Positions 22,691 to 34,247 of a DNA stretch of 64,000 nt are shown piece after piece. A program made the position numbers and the translations under genes. The number at the start of each line of letters is the position of its first letter. Position 1 is the stretch's first letter. The stretch spans positions 178,208,178 through 178,272,177 of the forward strand of contig NC_064622.1 of the NCBI RefSeq assembly GCF_023898315.1, read 5' to 3'. The notes below the pieces were generated by a model. It was not told where the DNA came from. It did no database searches and worked only from the letters and a program-made list of their open reading frames with translations. This DNA is from Schistocerca nitens (Eukaryota > Arthropoda > Insecta > Orthoptera > Acrididae).

Positions 22691-24609
22691 GACATTAACG
22701 GCAAAGTGATACCATTCCAGCTCGATACCGGAGCTGCAGTTTCACTGATCAATCACGACACGTACAAACAGCTGGGCACACCTCCGTTGCGTGCCGCAAA
22801 TGTTAAGTAGTTATTCAGGACAAGCGATCCCTGTGTTAGGACAGTGCAGCCTTCTTGCAACATACAAAGGACAAACAAAACTTGTGTCATTTTACGTCCT
22901 TCATGCTTCTGCTGCAGTGAACTTGTTTGGTTTCGATTTATTTCAGTTGTTTAACTTGTCTATAGTAAATCAGGTCCTCTCAGTGAACCAGACTGTGCCT
23001 TCAGCCAGTGTTTCTCGTCTATGTGAAGAATTTGCAGACATTTTTGCACTGGGCCTTGGTTGCGCTAAGAACTATAAAGCACATTTGAAAATGGAAGTAA
23101 ACGTGCAACCCGAAATTTTTCAGAGCGCGCAATGTTCCCCACGCATTGCGTGATCAGGTCGCAAGAACATTAAACGATTTGGAATCACAAGGTGTAATTG
23201 AACGTATGCAGGCTTCTCTCTGGGCATCACCCTTAGTAATTTTGCCAAAACCTTCTGGAAAATTGGGACTTTGTGTGGACTTCAAGGCAACAGTGAATCC
23301 CCAACTAGTGACTGCAACTTTTCCTTTACCCCGCCCGGAAGATCTTTTTGACAAACTGTGCCCGGGTAAATATTTTTCGAAGTTGGACCTAGCAGATGCG
23401 TACTTGCAAATACCGGTGGACGAAGAATCCCAGCGCGTTTTGGTGGTTCACACGCATCTTGGTTTGTACCGATTCAAACGACTGCCATTCGGGTGTGCAT
23501 CCGTCCCTGCATTGTTTCAGCAATATTTACAAACTGTTTGTGCGTCAGTCCCTACTGCAGCAAACTATTTGGACGATATAGTGACCTCCGGACAGACAGA
23601 AGAAGAACATTTAGCTAATCTCAGAACATTATTTCAGGTCTTGCGACAAAATGGGCGGAAGGACAAATGTGTGTTTTTTGCTCGTGACTTACCGTATCTG
23701 GGACATGTACTCAATGCCCAAGGCATACATCCCAGTCCAGAGCACCTCTGTGCCATACAAGACTTGCCTTCGCCGCAGAATTTGAAGCAGCTACAGAGTG
23801 TACTGGGAAAAATCAATTACTATCATAAATATGTGCCACATGCCTCTTCCATTTCAGCTCCGCTTCATCGCTTACGCCGTAAAGGTGTTCCGTTCGTCTG
23901 GGCGATGGAATGCGAACGTGCCTTTCGCCAGTTGAAATCGGCGTTGCTTTCCAATACTTGCCTTATGCCATTCGATCCCCAGAAACCCCTTTTGTTGATG
24001 GTAGATGCATCGGATTTCGGGATCGGTGCTGTGCTTGCGCACAAAGATGGTTCGCAGGATCGCCCTATTGCCTTTGCGTCCAAATTGCTCTAGTCTGCGC
24101 AAAGAAATTATTCACAGATCGAGAAAGAAGCATTGGCTCTCATATTTGGTGTTACAAAGTTTCATGATTTCTTGTATGGTCGTCACTTTACCATCATCAC
24201 AGACCACAAACCTTTGACATCGCTTTTTCATCCGACCAAGCCTGTACTTCCACGTACAGTGCACAAATTCATTCGCTGGTCTATTTTCCTCTCGCAGTAC
24301 TGCTATGATATCTTGTATCGGTCCACTGCTAAGCATGGAAACGCCGATGCGTTGTCCCGTTTGCCTGTTGCTGAGGATAGAGCATTTGATTCCTCCGGAC
24401 TTGCTTGCATGTTCATTGATTCGGAAACCGATGACGTGGTCGAATTGTTTCTGATTGATTTTCGCCGTGTAGCTACAGCTACAGCTGCCAACCCTGTCCT
24501 TTCTACCGTTCTGTGTTTCGTTGCTACTCAATGGCCCTTGTCAAAGTCACGGATCGGGGATCCGTTGGTTCGCCGATATTTTGCTCACAAGGAAAGACTT
24601 TTTGTATGA
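22622..24609 (+). pseudogene. Gypsy pol fossil: protease, reverse transcriptase, RNase H
   Basis: PFQLDTGAAVSLIN (about 22715-22755) is the aspartic protease active site. The reverse transcriptase carries KLDLADAYLQIPV, LPFGCASVPALFQ and NYLDDIV (about 23380-23580). RNase H begins MVDASDFGIGAVLAH (about 24000-24045) and ends with HGNADALSRLPV (about 24340-24370). Confidence 0.85.
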
Positions 24610-24618
24610 CGTGGTGTT

Positions 24619-26110
24619 TTGCTGTTGCATTCTGATAATGATCAGTCCAGGGTCGTGGTCCCACGTTTGTTACAGTCCTCTGTCTTACGGCTTCTCCACC
24701 AAGAACATTGGGGTATAGTGCGAACGAAACAACTTGCTCGACAGCACTGTACTTGGTTCGGAATCGATGCTGCGATTACGAATATGTGCTCTTCTTGCAT
24801 GGCGTGTGCCGAACAACAATCCGCACCACCGCGGAAATTCTTTGCATGGCCAAAAGCCACTTCCCCCTGGCAACGCTTACACATCGATTTTGCTGGTCCA
24901 TTCTGGAATGCTCGATGGTTGGTTGTGGTAGATTCATTCAGTAATTTTCCTTTTGTTGTCCGGTTGTCTTCCACGACGTCATCTGCCACCATCCAAGCGT
25001 TATCTGCTATCTTTTGCATTGAAGGTCTTCCACAGACTATTGTTTCCGACAATGGCCCACAATTCATGTCCGCAGAATTTCAGTCATTCTGCAAAGGCCA
25101 ATGGTATTCAACATCTGACATCCACGCCGTTTTCGCCTCAGTCAAACGGTGCCGCTGAATGATTGGTCCGGACTTTCAAGTCACAGATGTTGAAGTTAAA
25201 AGAGTCGCATTCTCGGGAGGATGCGTTATTGCTCTTTTTGTCCTCGTATCGCTCTCAGCACCGAGATGGTCACTCGCCGGCTGAGTTGCTCCACGGTCGC
25301 CCTCATCGAACCTTGATGTCTTTGCTACATCCGCCTCATCAGGTTCCTGTGCAGCGGCAGACACCTGCTTTTGCTCCAGGCGACATTGTCTACTATCGCA
25401 ACTATCGAGGTTCACGGCGTTGGCTCAAAGGGTGCATTCTTCGCTGCCTCGGCCGCGCTATGTATCTGGTTTTGGGGGCCTCTGGTGAGGTGCGTCGGCA
25501 TCTCAATCAGCTGCGCCTCTGTCGTTGCACGGGTTCTGCCGCTCCCCGTCTGCTTTCAGCAACGGTGCCGTCCGGTCAGCGCCCTGGGGACCCATCTACT
25601 GGTTCGCATCAGCCCCAGGTGTTACCGACGATGCCTTCCATTTTGCCCCATGGCGACGCGCCGCCGCCTGTTCTCCCGCCGGCGCCGCCCGCAGTGGACG
25701 CGTCGCTACAACTGCCGGGCGCCTCCCTGGGTCACGCGCCGCCGATCGCTTCCCGTGACCAGTTGTCCTCCGCCAGGGAACTCTTGCCCGCTCCGGACCA
25801 TATGTCGTCTTCGCCCGTCGGGTGCCCCGGCCTGATGGAGGTCGACCCTTCGGCCCCTCCTGTCTCTCTCCGGGCGCATACACCGCATGTTGGCGTGCAC
25901 CCTGGAGCTGGTTTTCAGGCGTTTCCTAGCTCCCCTCGGTCCGAATGGCAGGGTGCGGGTGGCACAGCTTCGCCTGTTGTTAGGCTCCCCACCTCGTCGC
26001 ATACGTCAACATGGGGTCCTCCCGACGGCGGGCGGAAGCCTTATGCCACAACCGTCCGCCGATTTGCGGGGGAGGAATGTGGTGTCACCGGCAGACACCA
26101 CACTTGCTAG
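24619..26110 (+). pseudogene. Gypsy integrase fossil with proline-rich tail
   Basis: The zinc-binding region (CSSCMACAEQQS, about 24787-24822) is followed by the catalytic core (WQRLHIDFAGPF, then IVSDNGPQFMSAEF near 25040-25080). A C-terminal segment with YRNYRGSRRWLKG (about 25390-25430) and a long Pro/Ser-rich tail lead into the 3' LTR. Antisense frames of 60-140 codons over this GC-rich stretch are shadows. Confidence 0.8.
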
Positions 26111-26567
26111 ATGGTAGCCTTTAAATCGGCCGCGGTCCGTTAGTATACGTCGGACCCGAGCGTCGCCACTATCAGTGATTGCAGACCGAGTGCCACCAAA
26201 CGGCAGGTCTAGAGACTTCCTAGCACTCGCCCCAGTTGTACAGCCGACTTTGCTAGCGATGGTTCACTGACAAATTACGCTCTCATTTGCCGAGACGATA
26301 GTTAGCATAGCCTTCAGCTACGTCATTTGCTACGACCTAGCAAGGTGCCATTACCAGTTACTATTGATACTGTAAAACATGTACCGTCAAGAGCGATGTT
26401 CACCCATTATGGATTAAAGTTAAGTATTCCAGAAGATACGTACGTTTTTTTGCTAGTCTCAATTCCTTGTCCTGCTCCAGACCTCACGCCTGCCTGCGTG
26501 AGCTTAAACGCGTGCCTTTCGGCTTCCTCCAAACTCCGTGGGTTGGCGGTCTTGCCAATCCACAACA
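26078..26567 (+). repeat. 3' LTR of the Gypsy fossil
   Basis: Begins TGTGGTGTCACCGGCAGACA with an internal near-palindrome (GGTGTC/GACACC) and ends CTTGCCAATCCACAACA. The length is about 490 bp. The last 76 bp reappear inverted at 21403-21473. The LTR ends only about 60 bp from the host gene's poly(A) signal, and the two transcription units would converge. Confidence 0.8.
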
Positions 26568-27083
26568 TATTCTACAACAGCTACGGTGGAACAATGTCAA
26601 CATTGTTACAATGGAAATAATAATGCTGTTTTATTAAAAACTGACACTGCTGCAAAATCTTTAGTAAATTAGTGAATAACAGTTAAAGTATATAGAAGAC
26701 TGTTGTATTGGATGAATTTTTCAATGTTTTGCAGTACTGCTTACGTCCATAGTATAGAAAATGGAATGTTTAAAAAACATTTTGACAAGTAATTACATTA
26801 TTTAAATAATATGTAATATTTATCCACAATTAGTAGAATGCCATTGCACTAATGGCTGAAATATAATACAAATGAAGAGTACAATTTCTTTAAAAAATTT
26901 TACAGACAAAATACACTTTCCTGACTTACCATAATTTCTTGACAATGTAAAATGTTTGCATAAACATTTGATTTGTATAATAAAAATGGCCTATTTAGTT
27001 AGTGACAATATACTTAATAGGAAAGATTTATAATGTCTGTTATACTATATCAAATACTATTATACACAGCAGCAGCACGTATC
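26568..27083 (-). other. 3' UTR of the host gene (predicted)
   Basis: AT-rich, with no open frames on the minus strand, directly following the stop codon at 27086-27084. The only AATAAA on the minus strand that I find here is at 26635-26630 (plus-strand TTTATT). A transcript ending shortly after it would have a 3' UTR of about 460-480 nt. This is inferred from sequence alone. Confidence 0.5.
26630..26635 (-). terminator. Candidate poly(A) signal AATAAA of the host gene
   Basis: Reverse complement of TTTATT, about 450 bp past the stop codon and about 60 bp before the right end of the Gypsy LTR. Confidence 0.45.
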
Positions 27084-27916
27084 TCAGCACACTCCTTTCT
27101 GATACCTAAGTGCCAATGAGTTAACTGGTGCAGGTGGCCTCACAACATGTACTGGTGGTCCTGAACCAATAGTTACTGGATCTGCAAAAACCCTTGATTT
27201 TGGAGGAAATGGACCTAAACGTTTACTGCCAGCGTTGGTAAGTGGTACAGTCACAGAAACTATGGACTTCTTTAATTTTGGTACTTGTGATTGCACTTTG
27301 TCCAACCTAACCATAGGACACTTCTGCTCTTTGTGAGAAGCACGCATACAATTTTTTTCAACTGGCCTGTTAAAAAATGATGCACATTCAGAACTAGTTT
27401 TACCAGCACTGACACTCCCCAACAGAGTTTTAAGAGATTTGTCACAGTCTCCAACACCTTTTGCAGATTTAGAATGGCTGGGCATCTTTTTACTCCTCGC
27501 AAAATTTACATCCACTTGTCCACTAGCAATATCCATGTCCATTCCACCACGAAGCCGAGACTCATTCCCCTGTCCTGCATTTTTTGTCTGTTCTGTCTCT
27601 TCCTTAGCACTATTTATTTTCTTTTCTCCCCCATATGCTTCACTATACAAGTTGCTTGGCGTGATGTAATCCACTTCCCCATAGTCTTTCTCACCTTCTT
27701 TGTCATTATTTTGGCGTGATGTAAAACCACAGCTATTACTTTCTGTAAATAGGACAGGTGATGTAATAATTGGTTTTTTATAACTGAAAAAGTCCTCTGC
27801 AGCTGGTGGTTGGGGTGGCTCTGATAGAAAGCATATTTCACATCTACTGTGACCTTCATGATCTTCTAGGACTGGCTTTGCTCTGTAGCGGCTGTTCACA
27901 ACAAAGCGATGAACAC
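27084..27916 (-). CDS. Host gene, last coding exon (unrecognised Lys/Cys-rich protein)
   Basis: This exon is 833 nt. It follows a good acceptor (CTTTTTATACAG) at 27917 and starts in phase with two bases that complete the Gly codon begun at the end of exon 55215-55044. It encodes 276 residues after that codon, beginning VHRFVVNSRYRAKP, and ends NSLALRYQKGVC plus TGA at 27086-27084. Near the start is HSRCEICF, a CxxC pair that joins CEC from the previous exon into a C-x-C-x25-C-x2-C cluster that could bind zinc. The rest is low in structure and rich in Lys, Ser and acidic residues. I do not recognise the family. The intact 277-codon frame, matching splice phase and lack of repeat character argue for a real host gene. 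Confidence 0.8.
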
Positions 27917-28205
27917 CTGTATAAAAAGAAAATTATTTAGTGAACTGAAGAATTAAGTTCAATCATTATTTTAAAGAAAACATAACATTTTCTCTTACAA
28001 GGGGAGGCCGCCAATTGTGAAATTCAGATTCGATTCATACTGCGCATAATAAAAGCTCGTGGCCAGAGGTGTAATGTGGCAAAGCACTAACATGCACTTC
28101 TCAGCCGTTGTCGAGAAAATCTACAGTTAAAAGAAACTGTTGCGGTGAAATATTCTCTACGATTAATAATCTTGTACAGCGTCGTGGCGCAGCGGTAAGC
28201 AACTT

Positions 28206-28251
28206 TTTTTTTTTTTTTTTTTTAGTATTTGTTTTTTGTAATTCAAATGTG

Positions 28252-28287
<36 letters not shown>
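28206..28287. repeat. Poly(T) tract and (AC)n microsatellite
   Basis: About 18 T residues followed by TGTATACACAC repeats. The polypeptide frames that cross these are artefacts. Confidence 0.9.
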
Positions 28288-28597
28288 GATGATGTGACTT
28301 ACCAAATGAAAGTGCTGGCAGGTCGATAGATACACAAACAAACACAAACACACACACAAAATTCAACCTTTTGCAACAAAATGTTGCCTCATCAGGAAAG
28401 AGGGGAAGGAGAGGGAAAGACGAAAGGATGTGGGTTTTAAGGGAGAGGGTCAGGAGTCATTCCAATCCCGGGAGCGGAAAGACTTACCTTAGGGGGAAAA
28501 AAGGACAGGTATACACTCGCGCACACACACACATATCCATCCACACATATACAGACACAAGCATTCCTACGTGGAATGTTTCCCTCTATTATAATCA

Positions 28598-28663
<66 letters not shown>

Positions 28664-28962
28664 AAAGATGATGAGACTTACCAAACAAAAGCGCTGGCAG
28701 GTCGATAGACACACAAACAAACACAAATATACACACAAAATTCAAGCTTTCGCAACAAACTGTTGCCTCATCAGGAAAGAGGGGAAGGAGAGGGAAAGAC
28801 GAAAGGATGTGGGTTTTAAGGGAGAGGATAAGGAGTCATTCCAATCCCTGGAGCGGAAAGACTTACCTTAGGGGGAAAAAAGGACGGGTATACACTCACA
28901 CGCACACACACATCCATCCGCACATACACAGACACAAGCAGACCTTTGGATTACAAACCCGA
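28288..28962 (+). repeat. Two direct copies of a Penelope-type terminal arm, separated by (TA)n
   Basis: Copy 1 (28288-28599) and copy 2 (28664-28962) both begin AAGATGATG(T/A)GACTTACCAA. They share CTGGCAGGTCGATAGA, TTGCCTCATCAGGAAAGAGG, GATGTGGGTTTTAAGG and a GACTTACCTTAGGGGGAAAA block with over 90% identity. They are separated by about 30 TA units (28602-28660). This arm is the same family as the foldback at 34248-35170. No coding sequence lies between the copies. Confidence 0.75.
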
Positions 28963-29172
28963 GCGCTTACCGCTGTGCCACGACGCTGTCAAAAATAATT
29001 AATCGTAGAGAGTATTTCACGGCAACGGTTTCTTTTAACTGTCGATTTTCTTGACAACGGTTGAGAAGTGCATCTTGGTGCTTTGCCACATTACACCTCT
29101 GGCCATGAGCTTTTATTATGCGCAGTATGAATCGAATCTGAATTTCACAATTGGCGGCCTCCCCTTGCTAGT

Positions 29173-29403
29173 TCTTATACTCTCCTTAAGCAAACATGTT
29201 CTGTGCCAACATCAACAACATATTTTAAAGTATGTGATTAACACAGTCATCTTTTAAGAGATTTTGATTTCTGATTTAGAGAGGATCTCACTTGACAATC
29301 AAACTCAAAACTTTGATACAACAGACAAAACAGCTGCCTCAAGGACAAAGTAGCAGCAGCAGCATGGGAAAGCTATGTTACAGAGAAAAAAAAAAAAAAA
29401 AAA

Positions 29404-29444
<41 letters not shown>

Positions 29445-29471
29445 GGTGAGTGCAAACAATAATAATAATAA
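29173..29471. repeat. Spacer, poly(A) and (AAT)n microsatellite next to the Dong-like LINE
   Basis: An A run at about 29384-29404 leads into about 12 AAT units (29405-29442). A 15-base interruption follows, then a second AAT run (29457-29471) that abuts the 5' end of the LINE. AAT units also occur at its 3' end (33229-33241). Confidence 0.85.
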
Positions 29472-29583
29472 ACCCCATGGAGTCTTGGGAAAAGAATAGG
29501 CCTTCGGTATGTTCTGCCAGTCGTAAAAGGCGACAAAAAGAACAAACCACTAATAGGGCTAACCCCCCTTTTAGTCTGATTCA

Positions 29584-30357
29584 TTGGTTCAGGACAGAAC
29601 TAATGAAGCCTCGGACAAGCGCTGTCATGGTCGGGGACGACACTTGAACCCTATGCCCGTCCACAATGGTAACGACACTGCTAGCCACACGGAAAATGAT
29701 TTAAATCCAAATAGAGGTGTTTTGCAGGATATGCTTCCTGCAACCACCCTAGAAGGAAAACAAAGACAGAGGATGAGATGGTCAGATGAAGTTAAACGGC
29801 ACCTTATGTTCTGTTATTATGAAGCAACAAACTTAGAAACCAACACAACAGGATACAGATCACAAGTATACACAACATTTATTACCAGATACCCAGAATT
29901 AAAATTTTTAACAGAACGACGACTAGCTGATCAGATCCGTGTAATAATAAAAAATAACAGGATACCCCAGTCAGAATTATAAAACATCAAACAACAAGTA
30001 CAACAAATACTGGAACAAAATAATGTGCAATCAGAAGAAGAAGAAAATACAGTAATGGACTCAAACATCCCAGAGCAAACAAACAAAAAACAACACACAT
30101 CAATTAAACAATCAGAGGAAAACGAAATCTTAAGACAGCCACCAGAACAAGCACAAATAGAACACGAAGTGACACACATGTTAGATATAGAAAAAAAAAA
30201 AATTCAGCTGAGATATATAGAATACAAAGACACAAATACAGACATTAGACCATTCTTGCATAGACCACCAAATAACCCACAAGTCGAAACAACAATAACA
30301 ACTGTCAACACAATCATCCACAACAAAATAAATGAAAATACAACTATAGAAGAGTAA
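29584..30357 (+). pseudogene. Dong-like LINE: N-terminal region with Myb/trihelix-like segment
   Basis: RMRWSDEVKRHLMFCYYEAT (about 29775-29835) has the Trp-plus-basic-helix look of a Myb or trihelix DNA-binding segment. It is followed by RRLADQIRVIIKNN. The rest is Gln/Glu-rich linker. Two in-frame TAA codons (29980 and 30355) break the reading. A role in target recognition is inferred by analogy with R2. Confidence 0.55.
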
Positions 30358-30372
30358 CAACTACTGATTTAT

Positions 30373-32085
30373 ATAGGAGCACTCACTACACTAAATATAC
30401 ACACTAGGCAGAGATCAGAACCAACACACACACAGAAGAAACCCACAAAACCAGCATGGCAACACAGGCTACAGATCAGAATAGAAAAACTGAGAAAAGA
30501 CATCGGACAGCTAACACAATTTATAAGAAATGAAATATCAGACAAAAAACGAAAAAGGTTAGGTAAAATCTCACAACAAGAAGCGATAGAGCAATTAGAT
30601 GAAAAGAAACAGAAATTACAAGCATTGGCCAAACGACTTAGAAGATACAAAAAAAGTGAAAATAGAAGGAAACAAAACCAAACATACAACACAAACCAAA
30701 AGAAATTTTACCAGACAATAGATAACACACACATTAAAACAGACAATCCACCAAAGATAACAGACATGGAACACTTCTGGAGCAACATATGGTCAAACCC
30801 GGTACACCATAACAGAAATGCACGGTGGATACAAGCAGAAACAGACACATACAAGATGATACCACCTATGCCTGAAGTGATAATTTTGCAACATGAAGTC
30901 ACCCGAGCAATTAATTCTACGCACAATTGGAAAGCCCCTGGAAATGATAAAATAGCAAATTTCTGGCTAAAGAAGTTCACCTCAACACATTCACATCTAA
31001 CTAAATTATTTAACAGTTACATTGCAGACCCATACACAGTCCCTGATACACTTACAGAAGGAATAACTTAACTGAAACCTAAAGATCAAGCAGACACAGA
31101 AAACCCAGCAAAATATCGCCCCATAACGTGCCTACCAACAATATACAAAATATTAACTTCAGTCATTACACAGAAATTAATGACACATGCAACACAGAAC
31201 AAAATTATAAATGCAGAACAAAAAGGCTGCTGCAAAGGAGCACAAGGATGTAAAGAGCAACTGATAATAGATGCAGAAGTGAATAATCAAGCTAAAACTA
31301 AACAAAGGTCGCTACACTACGCATACATTGATTACCAAAAAGCTTTTGATAGTGTACCCCACTCATGGTTACTACAGATATTGGAAATATACAAAGTAGA
31401 TCCTAAAGTGATACAGTTCCTAAACATAGTAACGAAAAATTGGAAAACCACACTTAATATCCAAACAACTTCAAATAATATCACATCACAGGCAATATGG
31501 ATTAAGCGTGGAATATACCAAGGAGACTCATTAAGTCCTTTCTGGTTCTGCCTTGCTCTGAACCCACTATCCAACATGCTAAATAATACAAATTATGGAT
31601 ATAATATTACTGGAACATACCAACACAAAATCACACATTTGCTATACATGGACGATCTAAAACTACTGGCAGCAACAAATCAAAAACTCAGCCAATTACT
31701 AAAGATAACAGAAGTATTCGGCAATGATATAAATATGGCTTTTGGAACAGACAAATGTATGAAAAATAGCACAGTCAAGGGAAAACACACTAAACAAGAA
31801 GATTACTTATTGGATAACCACAGCGACTGCATAGAAACGATGGAAAAAACAGATGCCTATAAATATCTAGGATACCGACAAAAAATTGGAACAGATAAAA
31901 CAAATATTATAGAAGAACTAAAAGAAAAATATAGACAAAGACTAACAAAAATACTGAAAACAGAATTGACAGCAAGAAACAAGACAAAAGCTATAAATAC
32001 CTATGCTATACCAATATTGACCTACTCATTTGGAGTAGTGAAATGGAGTAACACAGATCTAGAAGCACTCAATACACTCACATGA
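30373..32085 (+). pseudogene. Dong-like LINE: reverse transcriptase
   Basis: The frame holds a basic N-terminal linker (about 30480-30700), WKAPGNDKI (about 30928), PAKYRPITCLPTIYKIL (about 31108-31160), motif A AYIDYQKAFDSVPHSW (about 31322-31370), motif B IYQGDSLSPFWFCLALNP (about 31512-31565) and the catalytic LLYMDDLKLL (about 31640-31670). Stops at 31069 and 32083 interrupt an otherwise continuous frame. All core residues of the palm are present. Confidence 0.85.
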
Positions 32086-32189
32086 TCACAATGCCACAAA
32101 TATAGAATACATCACATACATTCAGCAACAGAAAGATTCACATTAAGCAGAAAGGAAGGAGGAAGGGGATTTATCGACATAAAAACCTA

Positions 32190-33095
32190 CATTATGGACA
32201 GGCAGACAATTTAAGAAAATTCTTTATAGAACGAGCAGAAACTAGCAAAATACACAAAACAATCACTCATATAAATACATCGGCTACACCATTGCAATTT
32301 CATAACCACTTCTACAACCCTTTGGATCACATAACATCAACAGATACAAAGAAAGTAAATTGGAAAAAGAAAGCACTACATGGCAAGCACCCGTATCATC
32401 TAACACAGCCACACATCGATCAAGACGCATACAACACATGGCTGAGAAAAGGCAATATATACAGTGAGATGGAAGGATTCATGATTGCAATACAGGATCA
32501 AACATTAAACACCAGATATTACAGCAAGCATATTATTAAAGATCCCAATACCACAACAGATAAATGCAAACTTTGCAAACAACAAATAGAAACAGTAGAT
32601 CACATCACAAGCGGATGTACAATACTAGAAAATACAGAATACACCAGAAGACATGACAATGTAGCAAAAATAATACATCATCAACTTGCCATACAACATA
32701 AACTAATAAAACAACACGTTCCCACATACAAGTATGCACCACAAAATGTACTGGAGAATGATGAATACAAATTATACTGGAACAGAACCATTATAACAGA
32801 TAAAACAACACCACATAACAAACCTGACATCATACTCACCAATAAAAAGAAGAAATTAACACAACTAATCGAAATATCCATACCCAATACAACAAATATA
32901 CGGAAGAAAACAGAAGAAAAAATTGAAAAATACATCCAACTGGCTGAGGAAGTCAAGGACATGTGGCATCAGGATAAAGTTGACATTATACCAATTATAC
33001 TATCAACTACAGAGTCATACCACACAATATCCACCAGTACATCAAAGCAATACAGCTACATCCAAATGTATATATACAATTACAGAAATCTGTAA
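32190..33095 (+). pseudogene. Dong-like LINE: CCHC motif and restriction-like endonuclease
   Basis: In the 267-codon frame 32292-33095 a CCHC motif lies at residues 92-109 (CKLC, then H104 and C109: DHITSGC). It is followed by KPDIIL (residues 177-182) and LIEISIP (192-198), the PD and acidic parts of the PD-(D/E)XK nuclease. A KKTEEKIEKYIQLAEEV helix comes next. The frame differs from the reverse transcriptase frame, so one indel near 32190 separates them. The family uses this domain to nick its target. Confidence 0.8.
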
Positions 33096-33244
33096 TTATT
33101 GATACGTTTCACTATCCGAAAGTTCCTAAATGCAATGTAACTTATACCGTACAGTTAAAAGGAAGTCACGCTTGATCAAGGTCTGCATCACTTTCCATTT
33201 TTAACCAGACATAACGTCTGAGAAAGGAAAGAAATAATAATACT

Positions 33245-34247
33245 TTGATAAATGAATAAAGTGCTGTTCAGGAAAATATGATTACAATCTGACAGTGATC
33301 AGAAAGACACACGTAAGAACTTTTAATAAAAGCTCTGTTTACCATACAATGAAAGCTATGTTTACTTTATCAGTGGGGTCCATATACAAGCCTGTAACAT
33401 AATGTCAAGTAGCCAAGCACAATTTACGTAACAAAATTAAAAATATCATATACAAATGGTGTCACAACAATAGTTGTTTTTGCATTAGCTATACGAGTTC
33501 TCGTGCTCCAGGTTAATGAGTACAACTTAGATTCACATATGTAACTTAGCAAATTGCAAAATTTAAGAAGTAGCTTGTACTGAGCATCTGTATAATATAC
33601 AAGCTGCAGCACTACACAGCTAATTTTAATCAGAATATATATAATTTTATTTAGTGAGCACAGGCATTGCCTTGCACGAGGAACAGAAACTGCTGAAAAT
33701 TAAAACTGTAGAGCAGCCTTAAGTCACATGTAACTTTCCTTTATTTTGACATGTTCCACTTGATTAACACAAGTATTTTCAGATCTATGGAAATACTATA
33801 TCTTATACCATGTTAAAATGAAATAAAATCACAGATTCAACTTACATTAAGCAGCCAAGAGCCACAAGTTAAAAACGTTGCGCTGGTATAGCATCGTCAT
33901 ATAATATACCATAAAATGGAGTAAGTTGGTTGTGTACAGTTAACACAAACTCTCTGGTCAGGTACATTTTATGACTAAACAGAAAAACATATCAATCTTG
34001 TTCAGCAAGTCTGAGCCCTATTGATGCATGTTTCGGTGGAAACTACCTCAAAAAGCCTAATGCAATACAAAAAATGATAACAACATTAAACGGTGGCAAA
34101 TATCCGTCACTTTTATGGGTGTTATCATACAAGTCTAAAATTCATAACCAATATTAAAATTACCCTATATTGTAAATAAGTGTGGATTAAACAGACCACT
34201 CAGCATAACGACACGATTCCTCTTATGTTTACAATTCATTAGAGTAC
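33245..34247. other. AT-rich intronic stretch without recognised elements
   Basis: About 1 kb. The frames are short and have no motifs. No repeat ends are seen. Confidence 0.5.

Larger units (their letters stand above)
21403..26567 (+). mobile_element. Ty3/Gypsy LTR retrotransposon fossil with one LTR
   Basis: The parts are in normal order on the plus strand: gag with zinc knuckles (about 21480-22620), protease (22622-22810), reverse transcriptase and RNase H (about 23146-24360), integrase (about 24619-25500), a proline-rich tail, and a 3' LTR (26078-26567). At the left end, where a 5' LTR should stand, there is instead a 71-bp reverse-complement copy of the LTR's last bases (21403-21473 against 26492-26567). 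The element has clearly higher GC than its surroundings. It is broken, with about half a dozen interruptions, and is younger than the Gypsy at 1703-5960. LTR divergence cannot be used for dating. Confidence 0.85.
27998..29172. repeat. Large hairpin: inverted arms of about 205 bp (27998-28201 and 28963-29172)
   Basis: The left arm starts AGGGGAGGCCGCCAATTGTG and ends TCGTGGCGCAGCGGTAAGC. The right arm is its reverse complement with roughly 16 differences (about 92% identity). In the right arm the tRNA-like end continues as GCTCGGGTTTGTAATCCAAA, a tRNA-Thr-like anticodon arm. In the left arm it is cut after GGTAAGC by a T tract. The loop between the arms holds two direct copies of a PLE arm and a TA microsatellite. 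Confidence 0.8.
29472..33240 (+). mobile_element. Nearly full-length LINE with restriction-like endonuclease (Dong/R4-type)
   Basis: A 5' leader (from CCCCATGGAGTCTTGG) is followed by one long frame, then an endonuclease frame and a 3' UTR ending in AATAATAAT. From 29584 to 32085 the reading stays in a single frame interrupted by four stops (29980, 30355, 31069, 32083). A frameshift near 32190 leads into the last part (32292-33095). There is no apurinic endonuclease upstream. Instead a CCHC motif and PD-(D/E)XK-like segment follow the reverse transcriptase, the layout of R2/R4/Dong-type LINEs. Bombyx Dong is known to insert in TAA repeats, and this copy is flanked by AAT repeats. It is antisense to the host gene. 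The few lesions indicate a recent insertion. Confidence 0.85.

Noticed and set aside
25371-26117. Several frames of 70-154 codons in other frames and on the minus strand
   Set aside because: Shadows of the GC-rich Gypsy integrase tail.
28101-28366. Antisense Cys/Val-rich frames near the hairpin
   Set aside because: Products of the poly(T) and AC tracts.
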